The notes beneath the pieces were generated by a model, which saw only the letters and a list, made by a program, of their open reading frames with translations, searched no databases and was not told where the DNA came from. Of a stretch of DNA of 64,000 bases, positions 35,453 through 44,127 are shown one piece after another. The first letter of the stretch is position 1; each line of letters starts with the position of its first letter. The stretch is from Chitinophagales bacterium (GTDB taxonomy: Bacteria > Bacteroidota > Bacteroidia > Chitinophagales > CAIOSU01). The stretch covers positions 1 to 64,000 of the forward strand of contig BPHB01000001.1 in NCBI GenBank assembly GCA_026003335.1, read 5' to 3'. A program made the position numbers and the translations under genes.

Positions 35453-37690
35453 TTATTCTTTTGCGGTTTTCACCAGTCTGTGTGTTTCACTGTGTCCGGG
35501 TGTTTGATAGTGTAGCAAATACAAGCCAGCGGGGAGGGCTGAAGCATCATACTGCAAGGTGTATATACCGGGTTCTTTTTGTACCCATAGGGGTGTAGCA
35601 AGCGTCTTACCCGCTACATCCCGGATGGTGATGAGGGCATCTCCCTTTTTCCGCACTTCAAAGTGTATCCGGATGCTATGGTCAAACGGGTTGGGGAAAC
35701 ATTCCAGTAAGTTCTGCTGAATGGCAAGCTCCTCAACGGCAGTAACCGAATCCGGATCGGTGGGGCTGCCATCTGTCACCTCAAAGAAGTTCCAGCCGAT
35801 GTTATTGTTGCGGTGTATTTCGGTGATGGTGTTGTCAGGGTCAATGCTTGCATAAATTTTCGGGAGGCGGTAGATGCCTGCAGGTATCTGCCATTGAATA
35901 TCAATGATCTGCCGGTCACGCCCCGGAATAGCCGGAATGTTGAAAGTGGAATTGCCATTGATGTCGGTGATGACGCGGTTGTGCACAGGATCGCCCACAT
36001 AGAAGCGCAGCGGAATATTATCATCTGATACCGGAAATCCGAAGTTGTGTACGATGGCACGCAGGGTGACGGTGTCGCCTGTTTGGGCAACCGGAGGGAG
36101 CATCATAATGGATTTGGTCTGTGTGCGCTTGCGTGCATCATTGAGAGTAAATCCTTTTTCAGGGTCGTAACGCCACGGCAGGATGAAAGCAGGGTCTTGC
36201 ATGTTATAGTTCTGATACCACCAGGTGGGCGTGCCGCCCGTGGTCTGCAGTTCAGGCGAGGCGGCATAGTCCAGCACCAGCGCCCCGTTTTGTGCCCAGT
36301 AGGCATAAGGCGTAATTGTGTAGCGCACTTCCCCTATAGACATGTCCAACCCCGAGGTGATGGAGGTTTGCAGTGAAAGTTCATTGGTTACGGTGGAGGT
36401 ATAAGTTTGAATCTGGCTCCTGTTGTAGTGGGCGCTGGTTTCCAGCGATACGCCAAAGGCACCTGCATTGGCGCCTACTTCCACCCCGATATTTTTGGTA
36501 GTGCTGGCGGAGTTGTTGGTAACGTCCGTGAAGGTAAGCGTCCAGTTGAAGGAGTTGTTTGCTCCCAGCGTGTAGCTGTTGCCCAGATACGATGCTTTAA
36601 TTTTTTCCTCAATATCCGGATTATCCAGATTCGGGTAATCCTTGTAGCTCAGAATGCAGCCTACTTCATGATTAGGCACGTAGGTGAAAGCATTCCAGCT
36701 TTTACTGGGGAACCACTGGTTGGCGGTGACAGTGGGCTTGACGACAATCATGTGCCCCAGCAGTAATCCCTTCCGGTAAACAGGATGCTCCCAGAAGTCA
36801 AAGTTTGAAACCGTAGCATAGATATAATCATCTTCCACAGCCGACACTTCGGTGCTGATGTTTACGGTGGTGGACGTGCCGGCTATGTTGGAAAACTGCT
36901 CCCCATAGGATGCGCTCATGTAGCCGCCCACATCCACAAAGCCAAAGGTGCCGCCTGCGCTCAACTTGGCGTCAACGCCCCAATCCTGATGCACTTCGGT
37001 GGTTACATCAATCTGGGTGGAGTTGGCTGTGTAATAAGTGGACGTAAAATCGCATGTATTGCCGTTGTAGCATTGGGTGATATCATACACTGTACCGTTT
37101 AAGATGTCAAAATGCACGGGTGGAGCGTTGAGGATTACCAGCGGCTGCACGATGTTGGACTTATGAAAATAGGTGGGGGTGCCTACGGTAAAATCATTAC
37201 CATCATAGTCACCTGCTGCGAGCACGTACCTGCGTGGGGGGTGAAAACCATATCCTCCCTGAGAAAAATCCAAGTAGCTGTTATCCCATTGATCAATTTG
37301 TTTAAGTGCCTTTGTAGATACTGAATTAAGGTTGCTTGAAACAGAATAGATTTCAATGAACAGGCGGTCAACAAAGTTGCCTGTTTGTTGCGTGGCTAAG
37401 ATGATGTCGGCAAGGCCATCCTTGTTGACATCGGCTACCTGTAGCCCGCTGTTGCTGTTGTAGATAAAGTGGTTGGGGTATATTGGCGTTTTAGCCGTCA
37501 GGGTCCACGCGGCATAATCCACGCTGATAACTCCACCTTGACCATTTCCTGTCCACACAATTTCATCTATGCCGTCTGCATTGAGGTCGCCCGTGCCCAG
37601 GTTGGTTTTAGAGGCGCCAATATTTGACTGGTTTGGTAGTAACACATCGTAAATCACGTTGTTGGCATCGCGGCTGAGGTCCACTTTCAT
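35453..37690 (-). CDS. C-terminal part of FG-GAP surface protein with T9SS sorting domain
   Basis: 745 codons that look like the continuation of the upstream ORF. The frame begins in the middle of an FG-GAP/VCBS beta-propeller (GTGDLNADGIDEIVWTG, QVADVNKDGLADIILAT), goes on to a central region of about 280 residues rich in alternating Thr/Ser/Val beta strands, then a CARDB-like domain (GDTVTLRAIVHNFGFPV ... NNNIGWNFFEV) and a type A sorting domain (CFPNPFDHSIRIHFEV ... GLYLLHYQTPG). It has no signal peptide. Its ATG overlaps the TGA of the preceding ORF, but the in-frame codons before this ATG (PPDSIWVGI) also make sense as protein, so a frameshift is the better explanation. Confidence 0.75.
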   Translation of the reverse strand: MKVDLSRDANNVIYDVLLPNQSNIGASKTNLGTGDLNADGIDEIVWTGNGQGGVISVDYAAWTLTAKTPIYPNHFIYNSNSGLQVADVNKDGLADIILATQQTGNFVDRLFIEIYSVSSNLNSVSTKALKQIDQWDNSYLDFSQGGYGFHPPRRYVLAAGDYDGNDFTVGTPTYFHKSNIVQPLVILNAPPVHFDILNGTVYDITQCYNGNTCDFTSTYYTANSTQIDVTTEVHQDWGVDAKLSAGGTFGFVDVGGYMSASYGEQFSNIAGTSTTVNISTEVSAVEDDYIYATVSNFDFWEHPVYRKGLLLGHMIVVKPTVTANQWFPSKSWNAFTYVPNHEVGCILSYKDYPNLDNPDIEEKIKASYLGNSYTLGANNSFNWTLTFTDVTNNSASTTKNIGVEVGANAGAFGVSLETSAHYNRSQIQTYTSTVTNELSLQTSITSGLDMSIGEVRYTITPYAYWAQNGALVLDYAASPELQTTGGTPTWWYQNYNMQDPAFILPWRYDPEKGFTLNDARKRTQTKSIMMLPPVAQTGDTVTLRAIVHNFGFPVSDDNIPLRFYVGDPVHNRVITDINGNSTFNIPAIPGRDRQIIDIQWQIPAGIYRLPKIYASIDPDNTITEIHRNNNIGWNFFEVTDGSPTDPDSVTAVEELAIQQNLLECFPNPFDHSIRIHFEVRKKGDALITIRDVAGKTLATPLWVQKEPGIYTLQYDASALPAGLYLLHYQTPGHSETHRLVKTAKE

Positions 37691-38649
37691 GATGCCGACC
37701 CAAATGCTATCCGGTGGAGTGCATCTAACCCTAAGGCGAATGCAAGGTCGTCTTTGTTGGTGCCGGAAAAATTACCGCTGGCAATGGAGCACCATTCAGC
37801 ATCGGTAGAACCAATTGTAAGGGCTTTGCTGCCCTTGAAGATAAACTGCCCGTTTTCCATCTCAAATATCACCGCCCATGGGTATGTAACGTACTGCTGA
37901 TTGGAGGTGCCCGGGCCCAGATATATCACGGCAAGCTCGTCATCGCCATCGTTGTCAAAATCACCGGTACACATGTGAAAGGCATTGATGTCATACCCCA
38001 GGGTAACGGGGGTGAACGAGGAGTCTTTGGGGACCTCTGTATTACTGCGTTCAATGAGATTTGTACCGGACAGATCATACCAGTGCAGTTCAATACGTGT
38101 GGTGGATGCATTCACAAAGCCCACCACAAAGTCGCGCTTGCCGGTGCCGTCAAAATTGCCTACGGCAAGACAAATACGGCTCTGGCTGTAGTTTAGCGAT
38201 GATGTGGAAACATAGCCGCTGATCTGCATACTGGACGAATAGGCTACACGCATAGTAGTGGTGTCTATGGTGGAATACCGTATAAAAGGTCGGTAGTCTT
38301 TATCCATCAGTGCCCACACATAGTCATCATAGCCGTCACCGTTGAAGTCACCGGTTTTGTAATCCATGTAGCGACTTTCGTTAACGCCTTCACTTGCTGC
38401 ACTGAGGAGGCGTTTATCCGTGGTGTCCACGGCTGCGCTGGGGCTGAGGTTGCCGTTGTATTTTCCGATAAAATGGTTGATTTCACGGATGCCGGTGTTA
38501 TTGTTGGTTTGCTCATACACCACACCGAATTTGGAAGCATGAATGGTTTTCCCTTCCAGCAGATGAATGGGTGAAGCAGGCTGCCCGAGACAGAAGGCCA
38601 AGGGGAAGGATACCATCCCTGCTATAGCAAAGAACGAAGCAGATTGCAT
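37687..38649 (-). CDS. N-terminal part of FG-GAP surface protein
   Basis: 320 codons. Signal peptide 1-22 (FPLAFCLGQ), then FG-GAP/VCBS propeller blades with Ca-binding DxDxDG loops: GDFNGDGYDDYVWAL, GNFDGTGKRDFVVGF, GDFDNDGDDELAVIY, GNFSGTNKDDLAFAL. After the last blade the frame runs into a short tail and a TGA at 37687. Going one base back near 37730 leads into the next ORF, whose blades continue the series. I read the two ORFs as one gene of about 1065 residues, either broken by a one-base change or by a sequence error. Confidence 0.75.
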   Translation of the reverse strand: MQSASFFAIAGMVSFPLAFCLGQPASPIHLLEGKTIHASKFGVVYEQTNNNTGIREINHFIGKYNGNLSPSAAVDTTDKRLLSAASEGVNESRYMDYKTGDFNGDGYDDYVWALMDKDYRPFIRYSTIDTTTMRVAYSSSMQISGYVSTSSLNYSQSRICLAVGNFDGTGKRDFVVGFVNASTTRIELHWYDLSGTNLIERSNTEVPKDSSFTPVTLGYDINAFHMCTGDFDNDGDDELAVIYLGPGTSNQQYVTYPWAVIFEMENGQFIFKGSKALTIGSTDAEWCSIASGNFSGTNKDDLAFALGLDALHRIAFGSAS

Positions 38650-38692
38650 GAGTAAAGGTTTAATAGAATAAAGGTATGCAATCTTTAGGGAA

Positions 38693-40051
38693 TTATTTTA
38701 TTTTTTCGGGAATTAGTTCTGTTACATCCAGTCCGTCAAAGTTTCCGGAACTCATCATAAGCAGGTTTGTGTGTTCCCATGACAGAGACTTTAGAAAATG
38801 CAGCAAATCGGATTTTTGGGTAAAAACCTGCAGGCCTGGTTTACTGAATGCGGTTTGAATAAGTTCCGGAGTGATGCCCTGAATTTTTTTTAATTCAAGG
38901 GTATGGTGATTGTAATAAACGACAGCGATGTCAGCCGGGTCCATCGTTGCGGCATACTGGGTGATGAATGCCGGGTTGAGGCTGCTATATGTATGCAATT
39001 CCATGCAGGCGATAAGTCTTCGTTCCGGATATTGTTCTTTTACGGCCTGAAGGGTAGCGCGTAATTTGGAAGGTGAATGAGCAAAATCACGGAAAAAAAT
39101 AGTTTGTGCGTTTTGATAGATTACTTCCAGGCGTTTAGAGGCCCCGGTAAAGTCGGCAATGGCATGTAAATAATCTGTTTGTCTGATGCCAAGTTGCTCA
39201 CAAACCAGTCTGGCGCCCTCCAGATTCTGAAGGTTGTGTTTCCCGATAATTTTCAAGGGCACTTTGCGATCCCGAACCTGCACATATAGCTGGTGGTTGC
39301 ATATTTCAAAAGCTGGTGTCCGATAAGGTATTTTTCGGATGTCGGGGCGAGCGTTGATTGCCAGCTGGCGCACATGCGGATCTTCATTATTGAAAATCAG
39401 AGTGCCATGTGGTTCAATAGACTCTATAAAATGGCGAAACTGATTGGTGTAGGTTTCAAAAGTAGGGAAAACATTCACATGATCCCAGGCTATTCCGCTG
39501 ACAAGAGCTATGTGAGGCCGATAATGCAGAAATTTAGGACTGGTGTCCATGGCCGATGAGAGATATTCATCGCCTTCCAGTACAGCAATTGGCGCCTTGT
39601 GACTTAACTTAACCATGTGTTCAAAGCCCGGTATGCGGGAACCTACCAGATAATCAAAATCCAGATGCCGTTTTTTCATCACGTGCAGGATCATGGAAGT
39701 GATTGTTGTTTTGCCGTGACTGCCGGCAATCACGATCCGGGTTTTGTCTTTTATCTGTTCGTATACATAGGCGGGGAATGAATATACCGGGATGCCCAGC
39801 TGTAGAGCCTTTAAAAGTTCCGGATTGTCTGGCTTGGCATGCATACCCAGAATAACAGCATCCAGGTGTCGGTCAATTTTTTCAGGAAACCATCCGGTCT
39901 TTTCCGGAAGCAGTCCGCTTTTCCTGAGAGCGGAAACTGCAGGTTCAAAAATTTCATCATCCGAACCGGAAACATTATATCCCTTACTGCGTAAACAGAG
40001 CGCGAGGTTATGCATAACGCTGCCGCCTATGGCGATAAAGTGAATATTCAT
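38693..40051 (-). CDS. mpl: UDP-N-acetylmuramate:L-Ala-gamma-D-Glu-meso-DAP ligase (Mpl)
   Basis: Murein-recycling ligase of the Mur family that joins recycled tripeptide to UDP-MurNAc. The N-terminal IHFIAIGGSVMHNLALCLRS binds the nucleotide, the P-loop is AGSHGKTTITSMI near residue 108, LEGDEY supplies the catalytic acid, WDHVNVFPTFETY and FRDFAHSPSKLRATL are typical of Mpl rather than MurC. 452 residues is the usual length. The start ATG at 40051 is preceded by a short gap shared with a small divergent lipoprotein gene. Confidence 0.9.
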   Translation of the reverse strand: MNIHFIAIGGSVMHNLALCLRSKGYNVSGSDDEIFEPAVSALRKSGLLPEKTGWFPEKIDRHLDAVILGMHAKPDNPELLKALQLGIPVYSFPAYVYEQIKDKTRIVIAGSHGKTTITSMILHVMKKRHLDFDYLVGSRIPGFEHMVKLSHKAPIAVLEGDEYLSSAMDTSPKFLHYRPHIALVSGIAWDHVNVFPTFETYTNQFRHFIESIEPHGTLIFNNEDPHVRQLAINARPDIRKIPYRTPAFEICNHQLYVQVRDRKVPLKIIGKHNLQNLEGARLVCEQLGIRQTDYLHAIADFTGASKRLEVIYQNAQTIFFRDFAHSPSKLRATLQAVKEQYPERRLIACMELHTYSSLNPAFITQYAATMDPADIAVVYYNHHTLELKKIQGITPELIQTAFSKPGLQVFTQKSDLLHFLKSLSWEHTNLLMMSSGNFDGLDVTELIPEKIK

Positions 40052-40076
40052 AGCCGCAAGGATTGAAAAATTAACT

Positions 40077-40084
40077 TAGTTTTG
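40077..40084 (+). promoter_or_regulatory. Candidate -7 element of small lipoprotein gene
   Basis: TAGTTTTG is a perfect match to TAnnTTTG, 57 bp before the ATG at 40142. The -33 region is not convincing. Confidence 0.4.
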
Positions 40085-40141
40085 CACAACATCTTATAAA
40101 CGCTGCGTTAATAGAAAAAACTTAACTAAACCGTTTAAGAA

Positions 40142-40291
40142 ATGAAAAAGACAATTTCCAAGAGTTTCCTGATGCTGGCTATTACCGGAATGATATTGCT
40201 GAGTTTTTCATCCTGCCAGAGAGAGGGATGTCCGGGTATGATTACCAAAAATAACGTCACCCAGGCAGCACCTCAGGAAGTGTGTAACTGA
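40142..40291 (+). CDS. Small lipoprotein, 49 residues
   Basis: A complete short ORF: MKKTISKSFLM start, a hydrophobic stretch, then lipobox SFSSC (Cys 25) followed by QREGCPGMITKNN and the C-terminal QEVCN. The mature peptide would be only about 25 residues with two further cysteines. A TAnnTTTG element lies upstream and a weak hairpin at 40449-40470 downstream. Divergent from mpl. No family recognised; the ORF is below usual annotation length and could be missed. Confidence 0.6.
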   Translation: MKKTISKSFLMLAITGMILLSFSSCQREGCPGMITKNNVTQAAPQEVCN

Positions 40292-40448
40292 GCTTTCTCC
40301 CCCCTTTCCCTTTCTTTTATCCTGTTATTGTGGATTGAGTCCCGCAGGTAATAGCTATGAGAAAAAGAGGGAGTGATAGCGGTCACCCCGTGTTATAGCA
40401 TTACTGTTTTGGTAAGTTCCGAATCTTTATTTTATTTTTTAATTAAAA

Positions 40449-40470
40449 AAGGCCTGCATAGGCAGGGCTT
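40449..40470 (+). terminator. Weak terminator-like hairpin
   Basis: AAGGCCTGC and GGCAGGGCTT pair with one mismatch around a 3-nt loop, followed by a T-poor tail. The surrounding 435-bp gap (40292-40726) shows no gene I can support; a 70-codon ORF at 40373-40585 covers the hairpin and lacks protein-like features. Confidence 0.35.
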
Positions 40471-40726
40471 AATGTTTTATTCATTCATTAAAAAGCGGAA
40501 TGATCTGCAAGGGATATCTTTAGAGTTAAAGGCAGCATTTGAACACATAGAAATCCCACTGGTTTTTACACTGATCTCTCTTTGATTATGCGGGTGATTT
40601 TCCCTGCTGGGCTTGCTTTAAATGCTCAAACTTTTTTCTGATCTCTGCGTAAAATATTTTTCCAACCGAAGCCAGATAGTATTAAGGTGGAAGTATATTT
40701 TTTTAACAAAATGTTAAGGCTGGATT

Positions 40727-40900
40727 ATGAAGTTCTATGACAGAAAATTTGAGATGAAAAGAAGAGAATGGGAACAGGATTGGAACAACCATGATGACCA
40801 TTTCAAAAAAAGAAAAAAGCAAAGACGTGAGAAGTACAAACCTAAAAATCAGAAATTTCACCAGTTGGACTATGAAGATGATATGATTGACTTTATCTAA
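40727..40900 (+). CDS. Small highly charged protein, 57 residues
   Basis: A complete ORF: MKFYDRKFEMKRREWEQ, then a basic central stretch (HFKKRKKQRREKYKPKNQKF) and an acidic end (DYEDDMIDFI). The gene is bounded by a strong terminator 25 bp after its stop. The charge layout (basic body, acidic tail) suggests a nucleic-acid or ribosome-associated small protein, which is inference. No family recognised. Confidence 0.55.
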   Translation: MKFYDRKFEMKRREWEQDWNNHDDHFKKRKKQRREKYKPKNQKFHQLDYEDDMIDFI

Positions 40901-40924
40901 CGATAGAAAGTATTTTCCCGAGTC

Positions 40925-40949
40925 AAAGGCTGCCACCAGGCAGCCTTTT
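40925..40949 (+). terminator. Rho-independent terminator
   Basis: AAAGGCTGCC and GGCAGCCTTT pair perfectly around ACCA, followed by T. It ends the transcript of the small charged protein and insulates clpB. The 237 bp from here to clpB hold no gene I can support. Confidence 0.88.
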
Positions 40950-41186
40950 CATTTAAAAAATATCTCAAAATGGTTTAATCGCAACAGGATGCGGCAATTT
41001 GCCAAAATCAGCGGAATCAGTGGTAAATTTCTCCAGCAGATGACGCAGTTAGGTGCGGATTATTATTTGTAAATAATGCCATCATGTCTGTTTGCGTGTA
41101 AAAGGCTCTGTCAGAAGTTCCGAAGCTTATATGCGATAACAGCTTTGGAATATCTTTTGACATGAGTCAGATAAAAATAGCAAACC

Positions 41187-43811
41187 ATGAATCTGAATAA
41201 TTTCACTATCAAAGCCCAGGAGGCCATTCAAAAGGCCCAGCAGCTGGCTTTCAGCAATCGCAACAGCGCAATTGAGAATGCACATATTCTGAAAGCTTTG
41301 TTGCTGGAAGATGAAAACACGGTAGATTATCTGCTGAAAAAAGTAGCCGTCAATACTATTATCTTAAATAAAAAACTGGATGAATCTATTAACCGGCTAC
41401 CAAAGGTATCTGGAGAAGCGGGAACATTTTTATCCCGGGATGCTAATCAGACCTTTCTTCGTGCACAGGATTATCTGAAGGAATTTAAGGATGAGTTTGT
41501 TTCCACCGAGCATCTGTTGCTTGCCCTGGTTGCTGGTAATGATGATATTGGGAAGTTGCTTAAGGAGGCAGGAGCAACGGAGAAAGATCTCAAAGCGGCC
41601 ATTAAAGATCTGCGCAAGGGATCGCGTGTAACAGATCAAAATGCGGAAGCTACCTATAACGCGCTGGAAAAATATGCCAACAACCTCAACCGTATGGCCA
41701 AAGAAGGCAAGCTTGATCCGGTTATTGGCAGAGATGAGGAGATCAGGAGGGTGCTCCACATTCTTTCACGGAGGACAAAAAACAATCCCATCTTAGTGGG
41801 TGAACCCGGAGTCGGTAAAACCGCCATTGCAGAGGGAATAGCTCATCGTATTGTAAAAGGAGATGTACCGGAAAATCTGAAGACTAAAGTCATTTATGCA
41901 CTTGACATGGGGGCACTGATTGCCGGAGCCAAATACAAAGGTGAATTTGAAGAGCGCCTCAAGGCTGTTGTGAAGGAAGTAACCAGCTCCAATGGTGAGA
42001 TTATTTTGTTTATTGATGAAATACACACGCTGGTGGGAGCCGGAGGAGGCGAGGGAGCTATGGATGCTGCCAACATTCTCAAGCCGGCTCTGGCGCGCGG
42101 TGAACTGAGGGCTATAGGAGCTACCACGCTTAACGAATACCAGAAATACTTTGAAAAAGACAAGGCGCTGGAGAGAAGGTTCCAGAAAGTAATGATTGAC
42201 GAACCCTCTCCCGAAGATGCAATTTCCATTCTCCGCGGGCTTAAGGAAAGGTATGAAACTTATCATAAAGTACGAATCAAGGATGAAGCTATCATAGCGG
42301 CTGTAGAGTTATCACAGCGCTACATTACGGATCGTTTCCTGCCTGATAAGGCCATTGACCTGGTGGATGAAGCTGCGGCCAAGTTGCGTCTGGAAATGGA
42401 TTCGCTTCCAGAAGAACTGGATGAGATAGAAAGAAAAATCATGCAACTGGAGATTGAACGGGAAGCCATCAAGAGAGAAAAGGATGAAGAAAAGCTGAAA
42501 AAACTCAATGAGCAAATTGCCAACCTTTCTGAAGAGAGAAACCGCTTGCGGGCTGCTTGGCAAAAAGAAAAGGAACTGGTCAATAAAATCCAGGCTAAAA
42601 AAGAAGAAATTGAACAATACAAACTGGAGGCTGAGCAGGCTGAACGGGCAAGCGATTATGCACGTGTAGCTGAACTCCGCTACGGCAAAATAAAAGAAGC
42701 CGAAGCAGAACTTGCTCGTCTGGAGGCAGAATTCAAAGAAAATGAATCTGCCCACAGGTTGCTTAAGGGTGAAGTAGATGCCGAAGATATCGCTGAAATT
42801 GTAGCCAAGTGGACCGGCATTCCGGTAACGAAGATGCTGCAAAGCGAACGCGAAAAACTGTTACATATAGAAGAAGAGTTGCATAAACGGGTCATCGGCC
42901 AAGATGAGGCTATTCAGGCGGTCTCGGATGCTATCCGCAGAAGCCGGGCCGGATTACAAAACCCCAATCGTCCGATAGGCTCTTTCATCTTCCTTGGAAC
43001 TACTGGAGTGGGCAAAACAGAACTGGCCAAAGCGCTGGCTAATTATCTGTTCAATGATGACAATGCGATGACCCGCATTGATATGTCAGAGTATCAGGAA
43101 CGCCACGCTGTTTCTCGTTTAATCGGTGCGCCTCCGGGCTATGTGGGTTATGAAGAAGGCGGACAGCTTACCGAAGCCGTCAGAAGAAAGCCTTATTCAG
43201 TGGTTTTACTGGATGAAATTGAAAAAGCCCATCCGGACGTTTTCAATATCCTGTTGCAGGTGCTGGAAGATGGTCGTCTGACGGATAACAAAGGTCGTGT
43301 AGCCAATTTTAAGAACACCATAATTATCATGACTTCTAACCTGGGTTCTGAAATCATCCGGGCAAGCTTTGAGAATGTGCCCGATGAAAGGATTCCGGAA
43401 GTAGCCGAAAAAACGAAGGTGGAAGTATTGAACCTGCTCAGACAAACGCTGAAGCCGGAGTTTCTCAACCGCGTGGATGAAATAATTATGTTCAATCCGC
43501 TGACAAAAGAAGATATCCGGCAGATCGTGAAGCTGCAGGTTAACGAACTGCAAAAACTGCTCAAAAACAGCAATGTGAAGATTGAGCTTAGTGAATATGC
43601 GCTTGATTGGCTGGCAAAAGAAGGTTTTGATCCGCAATTTGGTGCGCGTCCGCTGAAGCGAATTATTCAGAAAGAACTCGTGAATGAACTGGCAAGGAAA
43701 ATGCTTGCCGGAGAAATTAAATCAGGCGATACGGTTTTGATTGATGAAGTGGATGGAGTGCTTTTCTTCAAGAAAGCTGAAAAAGCCCGGGAGGAGAAAG
43801 TAACAGCTTGA
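41187..43811 (+). CDS. clpB: ATP-dependent disaggregase ClpB
   Basis: Hexameric AAA+ chaperone that rescues aggregated proteins with DnaK. The 874-residue product has the N-domain (double Clp repeat, 1-145), the first AAA module with Walker A GEPGVGKT at 205-212 and Walker [14 protein letters not shown], the ClpB-specific coiled-coil M domain of about 130 residues (400-535), the second AAA module with GTTGVGKT near 604-611 and [16 protein letters not shown], and the C-terminal D2-small domain. Full length. No CIRCE element is obvious upstream. Confidence 0.97.
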   Translation: MNLNNFTIKAQEAIQKAQQLAFSNRNSAIENAHILKALLLEDENTVDYLLKKVAVNTIILNKKLDESINRLPKVSGEAGTFLSRDANQTFLRAQDYLKEFKDEFVSTEHLLLALVAGNDDIGKLLKEAGATEKDLKAAIKDLRKGSRVTDQNAEATYNALEKYANNLNRMAKEGKLDPVIGRDEEIRRVLHILSRRTKNNPILVGEPGVGKTAIAEGIAHRIVKGDVPENLKTKVIYALDMGALIAGAKYKGEFEERLKAVVKEVTSSNGEIILFIDEIHTLVGAGGGEGAMDAANILKPALARGELRAIGATTLNEYQKYFEKDKALERRFQKVMIDEPSPEDAISILRGLKERYETYHKVRIKDEAIIAAVELSQRYITDRFLPDKAIDLVDEAAAKLRLEMDSLPEELDEIERKIMQLEIEREAIKREKDEEKLKKLNEQIANLSEERNRLRAAWQKEKELVNKIQAKKEEIEQYKLEAEQAERASDYARVAELRYGKIKEAEAELARLEAEFKENESAHRLLKGEVDAEDIAEIVAKWTGIPVTKMLQSEREKLLHIEEELHKRVIGQDEAIQAVSDAIRRSRAGLQNPNRPIGSFIFLGTTGVGKTELAKALANYLFNDDNAMTRIDMSEYQERHAVSRLIGAPPGYVGYEEGGQLTEAVRRKPYSVVLLDEIEKAHPDVFNILLQVLEDGRLTDNKGRVANFKNTIIIMTSNLGSEIIRASFENVPDERIPEVAEKTKVEVLNLLRQTLKPEFLNRVDEIIMFNPLTKEDIRQIVKLQVNELQKLLKNSNVKIELSEYALDWLAKEGFDPQFGARPLKRIIQKELVNELARKMLAGEIKSGDTVLIDEVDGVLFFKKAEKAREEKVTA

Positions 43812-43818
43812 AACGCAG

Positions 43819-43893
43819 TGGGTGATACAGGATTTGAACCTGTGACCCCTAGCTTGTCGAGCTAGTGCTCTGAACCAACTGAGCTAATCACCC
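43819..43893 (-). tRNA. tRNA-Val (anticodon GAC)
   Basis: Complete cloverleaf of 75 nt on the minus strand: acceptor GGGTGAT/ATCACCC, D arm GCTC/GAGC, anticodon arm CTAGC/GCTAG with loop TCGACAA, T arm ACAGG/CCTGT with TTCAAAT, discriminator A. No encoded CCA. The anticodon at positions 34-36 is GAC. Position 33 is C instead of the near-universal U, assuming a regular 5-bp stem. It lies 7 bp past the end of clpB on the other strand. Confidence 0.9.
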
Positions 43894-44074
43894 GGTGGCG
43901 CAAATATAAGATACCGGTAAGGATTTTACGAATGAGCCTTGCAAAAACAAAGTATCGTCAAGTCCTTGCCGGTATTTTTATTTTTCTTGCAATTGCTGCG
44001 ATGTGTTCCCGGCTGCCGATAAGGTAATGCGTAGCATGCCCGTTAATGGGAGGGGTCATATTTCTTTTTTGTAA

Positions 44075-44104
44075 AAAAACGGGGGCCGACAGGCCCCCGT
44101 TTTT
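44075..44104 (-). terminator. Strong terminator of the giant repeat-protein gene
   Basis: AAAAACGGGGGCC and GGCCCCCGTTTTT pair perfectly around a 4-nt loop, 24 bp after the stop codon of the giant gene, with a run of T on the minus strand. Confidence 0.92.
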
Positions 44105-44127
44105 CAGAAATCTCCGAAAAGGTGTAT

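Noticed and set aside
40373-40585. 70-codon ORF between the small genes
   Set aside because: Covers a terminator-like hairpin, no signal or conserved pattern, no promoter.
41120-41165. Heat-shock promoter or CIRCE element before clpB
   Set aside because: No inverted repeat of the CIRCE type and no TAnnTTTG with correct spacing found.
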